From assembly GCF_020536995.1 (NCBI RefSeq), contig NW_026273354.1:157501-221500 (forward strand): a DNA stretch of 64,000 nt, given 5' to 3'. Below the pieces are notes generated by a model. It saw nothing but the letters and a program-made list of their open reading frames with translations, was not told where the DNA came from and ran no database searches. Shown in pieces: positions 23,561-35,654 of the stretch. Position numbers and translations under genes: made by a program. The stretch is from Dreissena polymorpha (lineage: Eukaryota > Mollusca > Bivalvia > Myida > Dreissenidae). Each line of letters opens with the position of its first letter. Within the stretch, counting starts at the first letter, position 1.

Positions 23561-26500
23561 TCAAAGTTTAATGTGTTTCCATTTTTGTTCAAATATATGA
23601 AGTGTATCATTGTTTAGGGCTATTTCTATTTATATTTAAATCTTCAGTTTTAAATAATTGATAAAACAGTTCATTGTATATATTTGTTTTCTGTATTTCA
23701 TGCTGAATATAAAACATTTCATTAATATAATTATGTAATTCACAGCGTTATAAACCTCTTGTATTTTGAAGGTATTAACCCCCAAACTGATGTCTTAGAG
23801 AGATAGTTTTACATTTAATTGTTGTTGCTCTAGAAAGGTTGTCAATTGGTTACATAGAGATTGAATATGTTTACACTTCCAAAAAAGGTGTTCTATTGTT
23901 TCAATATGTTCACTACACATATCACATAGATTTGTGTTGGATTGGTTGCACTTAAAAAGATATTTATTTGTAGCTATGATTCTTTGGATGTATTTATATT
24001 GGAAATTTATCAGTATGCTATCCGTAGTTGATTTAAATGGCATGACAGATATTTGTTTACAATCAAATTCTTTTTCTCAAAGAAGGTTTTGCCATTTAGT
24101 TTGAGCTCTGGAGTTTTCGACAGGGTTTTTATTTTGAAGCGTATAAACTATTTTGTTCGTTTTGTTTTGGTTTGCAGTTATGTTTTCCACGAATGTTTTT
24201 TGAGTACATGGTGTGTTATTTGTATTGGTAGCAGCTTTAATATGTATGGGTATACTTTTGATCAATGTGTAGTACATCAGGAAATTACTTGTAGGTATTC
24301 CGTATATGTAGCATAAGTTTTCAAAAGAATAGAAGTAGTTTATTCTGTAGTCGTACACTTGATCTACATATTTTATGTTTTGTTCAAACAATGTTTATAG
24401 AAAAGCGTTTTATTGTTAGTAGTTATATCTTAATTGTTCCATAAATTGATTTTACTGTTTATTTTGGTTTCTTTATTATGAGTAACTTTACACCATGCCG
24501 ATAGAACATGCGATAGAAATATGATTTTTGTTGATATTACATCTAAGATATTATTGTCGATATAACATTCAAAATGAAAGGAGTCACCATATGTTTTTAG
24601 AATTTTCTGGTAGAATAATTTCCATGTACTCGTATTGGTTTTATCTAAATATATATTTTAACCCAACTGCATTTGATTGCATTCAGGAATGGATATATGT
24701 CCGTAAGTCTGATACATCCATGTTCTTCTGGTTGAATTAATTGAGTTCGCTTAATTCTATCAGGTTTACCGTCCCATATGAAATTAACTATTTCTGATTT
24801 TATATCTTCAATAATATCAATTGGTGGGTTTGGGGGAACTGTTAGTGTGTACATTTATTTGGGGAGCGCAAACGTTGTCAACACGGTGTTTTCCCGATTA
24901 TTGTTAGTTTACGATGCTGCCATGATTTTGAACCATTTTTAAATGTTTGTAATTTCGGCAATATGTTTTTAGAATTGTTTTATCTTCATTGTTTGTAAAG
25001 GTTATTCATAACGTTGTTGCGTAATCTGATGTCCAGTTGATTTTTTTTTCCTTTTTAAGATGAATATTACTTTGTTTAAATTTACCTACTCGTAGCACAG
25101 TGCATTTACTTTTGTTTAGTTTAAGACCCGATGCCATTCCAAAAATGATTAGCGATTCTATAAGATTATTAAATGAGTCACTACTGTCATTTTAAAAATA
25201 ATAAGTTGCATCGTCAGAAAATAGGGAATGTTTAATTTCCTCGTCAGGCTCTAGCGATATTCCCTTTATATGTTTATTTGATTGGATATAGTGTGATAGA
25301 TACTCGATGCATATAATAAATAGCGAGGATGAAAGTGGACATCCTTGTCTTACTCCTCGCACGATGTTAAATCTGCTAAAAATAGTTTAACCCATTTTAT
25401 TAGACTTTCACCGAAATGCATATTTGGTAAGCAAGAGAACATAAACGAATGTTCTAGTGAATCAAATGTATTTTCGAAGTCTGCAAAGAAAATTAGGCCA
25501 GACTTGTTTGGTTGGTTGAAATTTATGCATTCTTGTATCAGACGCACATTTTCGCCCTTAACGTCCTTTAATGAAGCCAGATTGAGATCTTGAAATGAAA
25601 TGATGGCAATATTTTTTAATTATGTTTGATAATCTTTTAGTGGCAATTTTATAATCATTGTTCAGTAAACTAATCGGGCGCAAGTTTGACAAGGATTTCA
25701 TTTTTTTTTCCAGATTTTGGAATGCGCAATTAACCTTATTTTTTGTAGCTTAGTTAAGTTTTCGTTGTTAAATGAATAGTTCAGTGAATTAATTAAATGT
25801 GTTTTAATATCATTCCAGAATATTTTATAAAATTCGATTGTGATGCCATCAGATCCTGGACTTTTGTTATTTTGCATTTCTTTTAGTGCTAGTCGACATT
25901 CATATTCATTAAGTAATCCGTCACACAATATGTTTTCCTCTTGATTTACAGTGTTTCAATTGTTGTGTTACGTATGAAATGTGTTTAATATTTCCTGTTT
26001 TATTTGTGTTTGATATTTTGTATCTAATAAGATGCTGTTATTAATTTTAAAGTATCCTGGGCCTCTTTCAGGTTTTATTTTGTGCAGTTTAAGTTCAACT
26101 AGAGAGTGGTCATGAATCCTGGCAACCAATGCGAAAGACATCGGACCTCGGACAAATCCGATAAAATTCGACGAGGTCCGATAATATTTCCCAAATTGTC
26201 GGACCTCGTGTCCGACAAGAAAAAAAAAAAAACAATATGTAAAACTTTGATTAAAAATGAACACGAAACTAGGAATATTAAAAAAAGGTCTAATTCATGT
26301 TTATTTACTTCGATAGATTATTTAACTTTAAAATCAATTTTCCAACCAGTCGAACTGGCTGTCTTTGCTGGTGACGTAACAAACTCCAAGCGCGATTCTT
26401 AGAACCAGTTAAATATTGCACATTGTTTCGTGACGTAGGCGACGCATCAATGACATCATGGTTGAATTAAATTTTACTGGTTTCGAGCATTGTGATGATC

Positions 26501-27395
26501 GTAAATAGAAAGCGGGGAACCACACGACCGTTGCCTGTCCCGTGTCAAGATTTGATGAAGAAGTAGAAGTGGCTGTGTCAACGATCGCGAAAACGTGGAT
26601 AACTTTTTGATGCCGAGACAAGCAATTTTTGCCGTGTTATACCCTTTATTACTTTTTGTAATTTGTGTATGCCGCTCACTTCTCAGCCATATCAGCAAGA
26701 AAGTGATTAGCGTTTAATTCGTACTAATATTCGCTCTATATATCGACTTTACTTGCTACGGAATTTCTTAGCTGGATCACAAAATTACAGCTCCCGCGAA
26801 TAAAATTCGTAGCGAGTCAAGTCGAGATATGAAACTAATATTAATACAAAATAAACGCTAATCACTTTCTTACTGATATCATGATATGGCTGGAAAGTGA
26901 GCGGCATTTAAAATTTAACAACTTTTAATAAAACGGCGAAACATACTTGTCTCGGCACGGACGAAAAACGAGGTCCGATAAAATCTGGCGAGGTCCGACA
27001 AATTTTAAAAGTTATCGGACCTCGTGTCCGACAAGATTTTTGCGTCTTTCGCATTGGTTGAATCCTGGTTTAATGCTACATGTGTCAATTATGTTTCAAA
27101 GTGACTCAAATATTATAAAATAGTCAAATCTACAAAATATTGTTGGTTTTGTGTTTGAGTGCCAGGTGAATTTGCTTTCGTTTGGATTTACTGTACGCCA
27201 GATGTCTATCATATTGTAGTGTTCAATTCAACATGTTATTCAAAATGTTTCTATTTTTTTAGGATGAGTATAAGGGGTTCCCTTTTTGTTATCTAATAAT
27301 GGTTTCAGGACAGTATTGAAATCACTAATAATAAATAATTTACTTAACAGTACAGAAAAAGCAACACAATTGTATTAAAACAGGTGACAAACGTC
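23561..27395 (-). mobile_element. L1/Tx1-clade LINE ORF2, truncated and interrupted
   Basis: ORF2 of a non-LTR retrotransposon lies on the - strand. The endonuclease end runs from SKLFIISDFNTVLKPL (about 27345-27300) through FTWHSNTKPTIFC to DHSLVELKLHKI and RGPGYFKINNSILLD (26100-26000). The reverse transcriptase follows with NNKSPGSDGITIEFYK (25870-25810), GLIFFADFENTFDSLE (25500), RGVRQGCPLSSSLFI (25360-25310) and LFSDDATYY (25225-25200). The C-terminal part has NFIWDGKPDRIKR, the cysteine motif NLCDMCSEHIETIEHLFW (23950-23890) and a final WKHIKL stop at 23561. Several frameshifts and stops break the frame, and the catalytic box is FSDD where FADD is usual. The 5' end is lost near 27395. 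A 938-bp DNA element (26123-27060) splits the endonuclease. Confidence 0.88.
26123..27060. mobile_element. hAT-like element inserted in the LINE
   Basis: The ends are a perfect 17-bp inverted repeat (CAACCAATGCGAAAGAC), flanked by a perfect 8-bp target duplication AATCCTGG (26115-26122, 27061-27068). Next to each end lie copies of ATCGGACCTCGTGTCCGACA-type sequence, several in opposite orientation. A second long inverted repeat is nested inside: TGCCGAGACAAG at 26611 pairs with CTTGTCTCGGCA ending near 26957, and the arms share CCGCTCACTT and AAAGTGATTAGCGTTTA. No transposase frame. Length 938 bp. The 8-bp duplication points to hAT; the terminus is not the classic CAGGG. Confidence 0.85.
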
Positions 27396-28724
27396 CATTG
27401 TTAATTAATATATGAGAATATGCGTTACATCGTTGGGTGCTACAGAACAAATCGCTGTGGAGTATAACCTCGCCTACACGATCAGAATTTTCAAATTCGC
27501 AGCATTTTCGTGACCTAAACAGTGTAATCTATTTCTATTGTAACCCTCGTGCTTGTAGTAAACTGCTACAGTTACTTGCCGTCTAAACACAAACTTGCGC
27601 GGTTGTAATTATCAAATTGTCAATTGTCTCATAGAAAGTATATCCTTGTAATTGCATATTAAGTAGATTGTCACGATTTCTGTATCCAAAGGTCCCTAAA
27701 AATTGATTTCCAGACTGTTGGCTTCGTCGTGCTTGTAAAGTAAGCAACTCACTACCACGCTGATAAAGTCACGTGACGTATACATTCGTAACGCAAACGT
27801 GTAAATAGTACAAAAAATTCTAGTGTATCAATTTACTAACGTACAGAAACCATGTTTCTGTTACCAAAATTCCCAAACCAGACTTTTTTTCGATCTATGG
27901 ACTTATGAGTTTTTGATGGCACGCAAGATTTTTAATAGCTTGTATGTGCTTGTTCCGCCTAAATGCATTGCATGCAAGTTATTAATCATCCGATTTATTT
28001 GCAAAGTTTGTATTTGGGATGCAATCTTCTGTAAACAATTATATCGGCAAGGTGTGCGTGCAACTTCTTAACATTGTTTTTTTCTCTCAACCCAAGGTAT
28101 CGGTTTTATGAGAGAGACATTTTCAAAACATCTTTTATGTTTTATGTTATATGCATTCAACTGTAAAATACGGTATCCCCGCCATAGTCGATTGATGTAC
28201 CGACTTGTTTATTGCCCATAAAAAGCGATTTAATGTTGTGAGCAGCTCTCTTAAAAGGCAGCTTTATTGCTTCTCAATTCGCAATAAAACGTAATGTCAA
28301 TATTAAATTTGAATGGTTTTTAGCTTTCATTAAAATTTTGGTAATATTACGATTTTGTACAATTTTAAAGACTAATAAAATATAACTAAAGAAAAACATA
28401 TCTCTTTAAAAACATAACTCATAAATATGAAAACAAATTAATAAGATATTTGTAGAATGTGCCAAATCTTAACATTAAATGACAATATTCTGTTTTACTT
28501 TTGCCCTAATTTTCTATCAATCCTCGAACAACATTTTACTCTCATAATACCTATGTTTCTATTCATTTTGATTGAGTATATGTTGTTTACGACTGTTAAA
28601 TTTGATTCACAAAATAAAACGTTCTCCACACAACAAATTCTTCCTAAATTCATTATGATACATTGTGATGAAAGTTAAAATAACAAGGCTCAGTAAACTC
28701 AACACTATTCAAAACAACAAACTA
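27396..28724. other. Unannotated AT-rich sequence
   Basis: No supported gene or repeat. Open frames at 27823-28071 and 28457-28678 lack recognisable domains. Confidence 0.5.
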
Positions 28725-28912
28725 ATGTCACCGAGGCGTAGACGATATTGAATGCGCTTAGCGCCCTGCAGGTGATTGGTTCGATCATCACCGAGGGAGA
28801 GTTCTTTAGATCTCTTCATATACACTTAGTACTGTTTCTACCAAGAAACGAAATCAAGAGCGTTTTTATAAGCATTTGGATCTCGATGCAATCGAGTTAA
28901 ACATCAATTATT
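28725..28912 (+). repeat. tRNA-derived SINE
   Basis: A degenerate tRNA-like head (CACCGAGGCGTAGACG as A-box region, GATTGGTTCGATCATCACC as B box) is followed by a body with GGGAGAGTTCTTTAGATCTC, ACTTAGTACTGTTTCTACC and GATGCAATCGAGTTAAACA. A truncated sister lies at 5025-5125. The order of head and body is that of a bivalve-type SINE. It abuts the tandem array that starts at about 28912. Confidence 0.65.
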
Positions 28913-30045
28913 ATACCCCCATTACTGGTAATGGGGGCTATATAGGAGTCACGTTGTCGGTCTGTCTGTCTGTCTGTCCCGAAAATTTCATCCGATCTTC
29001 ACCAAACTTGGTCAGAAGTTGTATCTTGATGATGTCTAGGTCAAGTTTGAATATGGGTCATGCCGGGTCAAAAACTAGGTCACGGGTCACTTAGTGTGTC
29101 TTTAACAGCGAGTTTGTCCGGACCATAACAATGTCATTTATCGTTAGATTTTAAAATGACTTAATACATTTGTTCACCATCATGGGACGGTGTGTCGCGC
29201 GAAAGATTGACGTTGATATCTCCAAGGTCAATGTTACACTTGTAGTTCCAAGGTAAATGCTTGTGCGGGCTATAACTTTGAAATGATTTGGCACATTTGT
29301 TCACCATCGTTGGACGGTGTGTTGCGCTAAAGAATTACGTCGATATCTCCAATGTCAGAGTCAAACTTTAAGTTTAAATGTCAAAACTAGCCATAAATTA
29401 GCTTGTCCGGGCCATTACTATGTTGTTCATTGTGAGGTTTTAAAATCATTTGGCACATTTGTTCACCATCATTTGACGGTGTGTCGCGCGACAGAATTAC
29501 GTCGATATCTCAAAGGTCAAGGTCACACTTTGAGTTCAAAGGTCAAAAATGGCCATAAATGAGCTTGTCCGGGCCATAACTATGTTGTTCATTGTGAGAT
29601 TTTAAAATCATTTGGCACATTTGTTTACCATCCTTGAACGGTGTGTGGGGCAGAATATTACGTCGATATCTCCAAGGTCAAGGTCACACTTTGAGCTCAA
29701 AGGTCAAAAATGGCCATAAATTAGCTTGTCCGGGCCATAACTTTGTTGTTCATTGTGAGATTTTAAAATCATTTGGCACATTTGTTCACCATCATTTGAC
29801 GGTGTGGCGCGCGAAAGAATTACGTCAATATCTCAAAGGTCAAGGTCACACTTTGAGTTCAAAGGTAAAAAAGACCATAAATGAGTTTGTCCGGGCCATA
29901 ACTATGTCGTTCATTATGAGATTTTAAATCATTTGGCACATTTGTTCGCCAACATTGGACGGTGTGTCGCGCGAAAGAATTACGTCGATATTTCTAAGGT
30001 CAAGGTCACACTTAGTTCAAAGGATCGCCATAAATGAGCTTCTCT
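28913..30045 (+). repeat. Head-plus-GGTCA tandem repeat element 1
   Basis: A head with a CCCCCATTACTGG/GTAATGGGGG hairpin and a GTCTGTCTGTCTGTC run is followed by about six units of ~162 bp. Each unit contains GGCACATTTGTTCACCATC, GACGGTGTGTCGCGCGA, TACGTCGATATCTC, AAGGTCAAGGTCACACTTTG and a GTCCGGGCCATAACTATG block. The last units decay near 30040. The + strand open frames (29317-29562, 29634-29927) share the same peptide and are repeat artefacts. Confidence 0.9.
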
Positions 30046-31028
30046 TGTTTTGTGAAGACAGCATGCAAAATAGTCTGTGACAATGCAGCATGTGGGAGTA
30101 TACGTCACGTCTGGTTGTGCTTCACGCAACGTGAAATTTTGTAACCGATTTCAGACGTTTTCAAGGATTTATTCTTATACCTTAAGATATCGGCACAAAC
30201 TGAAAGAAAAACTTTTTTATGCACTAGATTTTTGCAAATGAACTTCAATAACTTGAGATATTAGCAAAATTAAAGCTCTTAACGGTGTGTTTACATTCTA
30301 TTCAGCCCGTGTGAAAACCCCGTTGATTCTGCACCCTGAATATGTTAATCGGTAAGTATTATAGTATTATACTTTCAACCGGAAAAACAGAACGTAAACA
30401 TGTAAATTACCGGTAAAGATATAGCTATTAGCACTAAATATAACATTAACACCTTTATTTATACAAGTTTGAGCATAGTATTGCACTTTTGGCTTCAAGA
30501 AAAGAAATTTGTTGATGAAATATAGCGCTTAGATTATTCAGTTATAAATAAATGATATCTTATAGCAACTAAAGTAGCTTAGGACGAGAAATGCACAATA
30601 GTATTATGGTGTATAAACAATTCACATAAACAAAGAAATGTCAATATCATACTTTCTTGTTTTGTTTCTTTTGCAATTGGGCGTCTGATATCCATTTATT
30701 GATCAACAGTATTGTTATAAAATAAGATCTGACGAGGATAGTACTATGCTTAACAGCTATTTCATTCTAAGACGTGAATGAGCGGAGAATCAAAGTGAAT
30801 GATAACCTGATCATTTCACTCTCATTTAACTCTAGCTTTGTACAGGGATTTTGGGACTTTTTTAAAATATGTTTTAACAATAAATAAATAATCTGCTTAA
30901 CAAACGCAAAAACAGGTCGTTCTAAGTAGACGTTAACTCTGTTCTTCGTATAACAAATACTTATACCATACGCCGTTTTCTAGCTTTGTGTATCCGTACA
31001 TGAATGGATGAAAAACGAATCAATAATA
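30046..31028. other. Unannotated sequence 3' of the GPCR
   Basis: No exon, SINE or tandem array seen; would be downstream flank of the - strand receptor gene. Confidence 0.5.
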
Positions 31029-31536
31029 CTAAATCCGAGTTCTGCATTTACAAATTGCCATCAAGTCCTTCCTAAATCCTGACCCTATCATACAGTATAG
31101 AATAAAATTCATCCCAATGTTCAAATACAAAATCAGCCAGAAAACTTCTCCCACAACAGACCACGACAAGACCAACGTTTCGGTAAGAAGGTAAATATTT
31201 GCCCAGGGCCAACGCAAAAGCAGAATGTGAGGCTCAAGATAATAATTCGCCATGTAACTGTTTTAAGCATGTTTTGACCTCCTTTATTACCAGGTGTTTG
31301 CCTTCCACAAGCTTGAACTGATTGTTTGCTTTTAAATACTTTAATAAGAATTGACATATTACATACAATGATAATGCTAAACGGTCCAATAAAAAACATG
31401 CAAAAATCAAATTCTATAAAGATTAAGTGATGTTTCCAGAATAGCGAATTTCCCATAGAACAACCTTTGCTTTCTTCAAATTTGAAACCAGGAAAGAATG
31501 GAAGATATGCAGCTGAGACAAGCCCACAAACGAGTG
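31029..31536 (-). pseudogene. Class A GPCR, last exon (TM4-TM7), frameshifted
   Basis: The exon opens after TTGTTGTTTCAG (acceptor at 31537) and encodes TM4 (ALVCGLVSAAYLPFFPGF), an extracellular loop 2 cysteine (SKGCSMGN), and TM5 with its proline (FFIGPFSIIIVCNMSILIKV). A basic loop follows (QACGRQTPGNKGG), then TM6 (TWRIIILSLTFCFCVGPGQI), TM7 (FWLILYLNIGMNFILYCMIG) and a short tail (KDLMAICKCRTRI, stop at 31029). TM7 keeps N and Y of NPxxY but has F for P. TM6 and TM7 are in different frames, with a small indel near 31180-31200. The layout fits a peptide-type rhodopsin-family receptor like those expanded in molluscs; the ligand cannot be told. The splice joins in phase 1 to 31703-31866. 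Confidence 0.8.
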
Positions 31537-31702
31537 CTGAAACAACAAATATACGTATATTTTATTCATTCAAAGAAATAACAATAACTGTAATAAAAAC
31601 TCATATTTTAGCTCTGGATACTATATATAAAAACACGTTGGAGTAGTTTGTAAAAATATAAACACTTTTTTTTTCAAAAATTCGAAATTAAAATTCAAAT
31701 AC

Positions 31703-31866
31703 CGATTATGATAACGGCTTTGTTGGGACCACACGTCAGTCTATCGCGATGTGGCATCCACTCCCCATTGCTCGCTCGACTGTAGCGACGACCAATATCC
31801 ATGCCGAGATCGCCCTCGGCGCATAAAAACAGAACCCCCAGGCACGACACAGCGCGAGGGAGTATT
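31703..31866 (-). pseudogene. Class A GPCR, TM3 exon, frameshifted
   Basis: The exon lies between acceptor TTATTAAACAG and donor CG|GTATTT. It reads EYSLALCRAWGFCFYAPRA then ISAWILVVATVERAMG. This has the TM3 cysteine (the disulphide partner of loop 2) and ER of the D/ERY motif. After AMG the frame shifts by one base (a likely single-base loss near 31765) into WMPHRDRLTCGPNKAVIII, the second intracellular loop and start of TM4. Exon phases match on both sides: G|AA from the upstream exon and G|CA to the downstream one. The intron to the next exon is 166 bp. Confidence 0.8.
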
Positions 31867-32092
31867 CTGTTTAATAAGTCATCATAAGTGTAATATTGGC
31901 GTTATTATGTTTAAAAAGCAGTAGTAACGAAATGACTTTTTAAGCGCCATTCATCCTGCTGTAAGTCGGGAATGAAACTCATTGTGAAATACTGAGATTA
32001 CGCGTTTATAATGAGGTAAGCCCCAGTCACACAGTAGCTACAATATGCATAAGCCAGGCCCAGGTTTCAACCAGTCCTTTGTGTTCCTACTT

Positions 32093-32915
32093 AAGGCCAA
32101 GTCTCACTGTGATGCCGGTGGAGCCCCGGTGCGTGATCCGGGATCTACCGGGATGAACTGGGGCTCTACCGGGATGAACCGGTCTCCACCGGGGACGACC
32201 GGGATGAACCGGGGACGACCGGGAACGACCGGGGCGCCACCGGGAGAGTATTAAAATGTTTCACATCTCCGGGATGAACCGGGAGTCACCGGGAAGGACC
32301 GGGAAGGACCGGCGTGGCACCGGCAACAACCGGGACGGAACCGGGAACAACCCGGAAGGCACCGTAGCTCCCCCGGGGCCCATACAGACCCCGGCAGAGC
32401 TACGGCAACGCCCCGGTTGTCGCCGGTGTTGCCCCGGTGGAGCCCCGGTGAATGCCGGAAGAGTCACGGTATAGCTACGGTACATCGGTAAACCGGCGCT
32501 CTGCCGGGACGCCACTGGCATTCACCGGGGCTCCGCATGGGCATTACCGGCGACGACCGGGGTTAAACCGGGGCGTTGCCGTAGCTCTTCCGGGGTCGGT
32601 ATTGCCCCGGTGAGTGCCGATGGAGTTACGGTATACTGGGGCTCTGCCGGGACGCTGCCGGCTTTCACCGGGGCACCACATGGGCATTACCGGCGACAAA
32701 CGGGGCTCTGCCGCGGCTTAACCGGGATAAACCGTAGCTAGTCCGGGGTTGACCGGGACTCTGCCGGGTTGTTTACCGGCTTTATCCGGGGCGGCACCGG
32801 GAAATAGTGTGACCGCGTAAAAAAATCTACGAATCATCCCGGTTCTTGCCGGTCGACCGGCGTATGCAAAACGGGATGGGCCGGGGCTCTACCGGCAATA
32901 GTGAGACTTGGGCTT
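32093..32915. mobile_element. GC-rich CCGGGG-repeat element with TIRs
   Basis: About 35-bp inverted repeats bound the element: AAGGCCAAGTCTCACT...TGCCGGTGGAGCCCCGG on the left and the complement of AAGCCCAAGTCTCACTATTG...CCGG on the right. The interior is a dense, irregular set of ACCGGGA, CCGGGGC and GCCGGT motifs, far more GC-rich than the window. There is no real gene; open frames on both strands are low-complexity artefacts. It lies in the GPCR intron. The target duplication is unclear. Confidence 0.75.
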
Positions 32916-33171
32916 TAGATTTTGACATTTGTGCTTCGCATTTGAGCTACAAATCCGTCAGTGGTGTTCAAAAACATTCAGTATAGATTAACAATCCGAT
33001 GTATAACAGAGTGTATTTAGTGCATCTTCGTAAGAATGTATTACATAAGATATGCATACTATGTTAAAAGTGTAACGAAATGTGTTAGCTTTTCTTGTTT
33101 GGTTCTCGTGATCATTTATTGGCTTTCCAACAAGCCTAGCATTCGCCAACTCGCCTACAAAAATCGCTTCC
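32916..33171. other. Unannotated GPCR intron
   Basis: Nothing recognised. Confidence 0.4.
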
Positions 33172-33470
33172 TGTAATCATCATCATTAGCATCATCATCG
33201 CCATTATCATGATCATTATCATCATCATCACCATCATCATGATCATCATCACCATCATTATAAGCAGCAGCAGCTGCAGCAGCATAATCATATCCGCCAG
33301 CGCCCAAACCACCGTCAGGAACGGTATTACATATTCATAATCATAATAATTCGCTTCAAAATATTCATACACATTTAAAATCATTAAAATTATCGCCTTT
33401 ATCAAAGTAATCATCATAGGCAGCAAAATAATGATATTATCATCATCATCATCAGTAGCAGCAGCAGAGT
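33172..33470. repeat. Interrupted (ATC)n microsatellites
   Basis: ATC/CAT trinucleotide runs at 33175-33260 and 33428-33455, with a (CAG)n patch near 33268-33285, separated by AT-rich sequence. The methionine/isoleucine-rich - strand frame (33136-33426) is an artefact of the repeat. Confidence 0.85.
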
Positions 33471-34156
33471 AGTCTTCTTTATCGCATTTATCGTTAAAAC
33501 CATACTAACATGATTACGTTGTATATTTGCTTCCAAACAATATGCCAGTGTACACCGAAAACAAATGTATTTGAAGACAGTGATGCTATGTCGATGATGA
33601 AAATACAGAGTTCGAGCGCCTCAAAGAAGTACCATTGTATTGCGCATTTGGGTTAAACATAAAACAAGAATCGAACTCACATTGGTGTTGACCACTGAAG
33701 TTAGATGACACTAATTAAATGGGCAACGATACCTACAACGATGTCATAGTGTTTTTGTGTTGTTTATGTCTGGTAAAAGTCATATAAATGTACAAAATAA
33801 TCAAGAGAAGCGTGTCTCTAACATTCTAAAATAGCGTTACTTGACCTTAACTACGATCAACACTTGGGCATATCAGGTTCAACCCAGCGCTCTGATTACT
33901 TGGCAATCCGCATATTCCTGTTTCATGGTAAAAGACGTAATAAAGCTTGAGTTTTAAGCAACTCAAAAGTGCAACTAGACTATGTGAGTGGGACATAGTA
34001 TATGTATACAGCATGGGTTATCTTTTGTTAATAAATGAAATGTCTACTTAAGACACATGATACTTTTAGCAAAATATATTGCACATCATTATTATCTTTT
34101 GTTGATATTGACTTCCCGGGCAGAACGAAACGATAATAATGCGAATTGTATAGTAC
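33471..34156. other. Unannotated GPCR intron
   Basis: Non-coding; no supported repeat or exon. Confidence 0.45.
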
Positions 34157-34279
34157 CTTCTAGCCGCATATCCATCACAAATTTCAACGATACGTCACCA
34201 GCCGGTATCAATAATACTAGAATGTCAACAACAGCCAGTGCCGACATGTATCGCGACGTGGTAGTCATACGTCGCTTAC
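34157..34279 (-). CDS. Class A GPCR, TM2 exon
   Basis: The 123-bp exon lies between acceptor TTAAATATAG and donor AAG|GTACTA. It encodes KRRMTTTSRYMSALAVVDIL followed by VLLIPAGDVSLKFVMDMRLE. This is intracellular loop 1 plus TM2, including the conserved LAxxD aspartate. The last base of its final codon combines with the next exon (31866) to give ...RLE-EYSLALC, so the reading frame continues into TM3 with the correct spacing. No damage is seen in this exon. The upstream exon with the N-terminus and TM1 was not found within the window. Confidence 0.75.
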
Positions 34280-34284
34280 CTATA

Positions 34285-35640
34285 TTTAAGATGTAAAAAT
34301 AAAATTCAATAAGTCTGTAATAAAAAAGGTGTGTTAACAGAAGTAGAATCGCCAAATAACTGAGTTGTTAATATAACGTGCAGCATAATATTTATTGTAT
34401 ATATTAATTTGATATATTACACATATGTTTCGTATTTGATGAATTTTTTTTATATGGATATGCTAAGGTCCATGGCGTTATAAAGCATGGAATGCAAACA
34501 ACGTATAACATCGCGTGTAAGTCTACTTACGCTAATACATGTTTTTTTCAGAAGCGGAATTGGAAAGCTAAGATATACTACACACGGGTTAATTGCTATA
34601 GCAGCATCGAGTTTCGCATATGCCCTTTCAGATGAGTAATTGCACTATTTCAACCTAATGTCATAAATATGAACTGATGTGATGCATTACTTCAATAAGA
34701 TAACCCGAATTAATTGATAAGGACATTTAAGATGAGTTATTTTGATAGCAGAACCTGTTTTCATTTACATATGGTCACATGAGATGGTGTCTTACTACTC
34801 TATAATGCAATTTCATATAAATGCTCACATGAATTAAATAAAGTAGTTCGACGTACCAGCACATATGTACCCGTCGGATGAGTTATTGCGAAAGTATAAT
34901 ACAATACCATCAATATTATTCCAAGAGCTTAGTAATTGCGAAGCATAATACCCTTTCATGCATGTACACACATGAGATAATGCATAGCGATCTCGATCCC
35001 ATTTTCTTAGATATGCGATTAGGAGCCAAAGTACACAAATAAATCATGTACAAATGAGGTGCAGTTGTGTGATTGTAAAACCTTGATTAACAGATATTTA
35101 AGTGTGAGCTGTGTAAATTACGAAAGGTATCCATTGCGTAGCAAATCTACTCGTTTATAGGAGCTCAGGTATTGTTTTTATAAATCAAACAACTGCAACA
35201 AGAGAGCTCTGACCACAGAACATGTTACAAAATCTTGAATAACATTAAACGTAAAAATGGCTGTCGCGTTATACTTTAGTGATCTTTCTAGTATTATAAT
35301 TAATAACAGTGACATTAACTTCGGCCGAGATTAGAATGACAAACGTTCACCAACGAATAGTATGATAATCATAATCAGGTTTTTAGGAGGCCCCCAACAT
35401 CTGGCCAGTTTCCCAATATATACCTTTCTTTATTACGCCATAACGACTCTATCGGGATTGCAGTACACGTTGTTTGTGTCATTTTACCGTTTTCCCGATT
35501 TATATCCAATTGTAACCGTTTTGTTCGTTTTGATTTACTATGCTTTCAATTTTCTTTCTGTGTTGTATATCCACTCTGAATCATTAGTTTCTCTATTTAT
35601 TAAACGACTTGTCCGTATGGTCATTATAACATCTGGATCG
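34285..35640. other. Unannotated sequence
   Basis: Upstream flank or first intron of the GPCR. No TM1-like exon recognised. The frame at 35362-35655 is hydrophobic but matches no domain I know. Confidence 0.4.
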
Positions 35641-35654
35641 TTTAGTTCGCTTTG

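Noticed and set aside
24053-24740. + strand ORFs at 24053-24316 and 24528-24740
   Set aside because: Antisense shadows of the LINE ORF2 on the - strand.
28876-29927. Three similar + strand ORFs as a gene family
   Set aside because: They repeat the same peptide because they lie in ~162-bp tandem units; no start, splice or domain support.
32045-32521. Proline/glycine-rich proteins on both strands
   Set aside because: Low-complexity translation of the CCGGGG element.
33136-33426. Methionine/isoleucine-rich membrane protein
   Set aside because: Artefact of ATC trinucleotide repeats.
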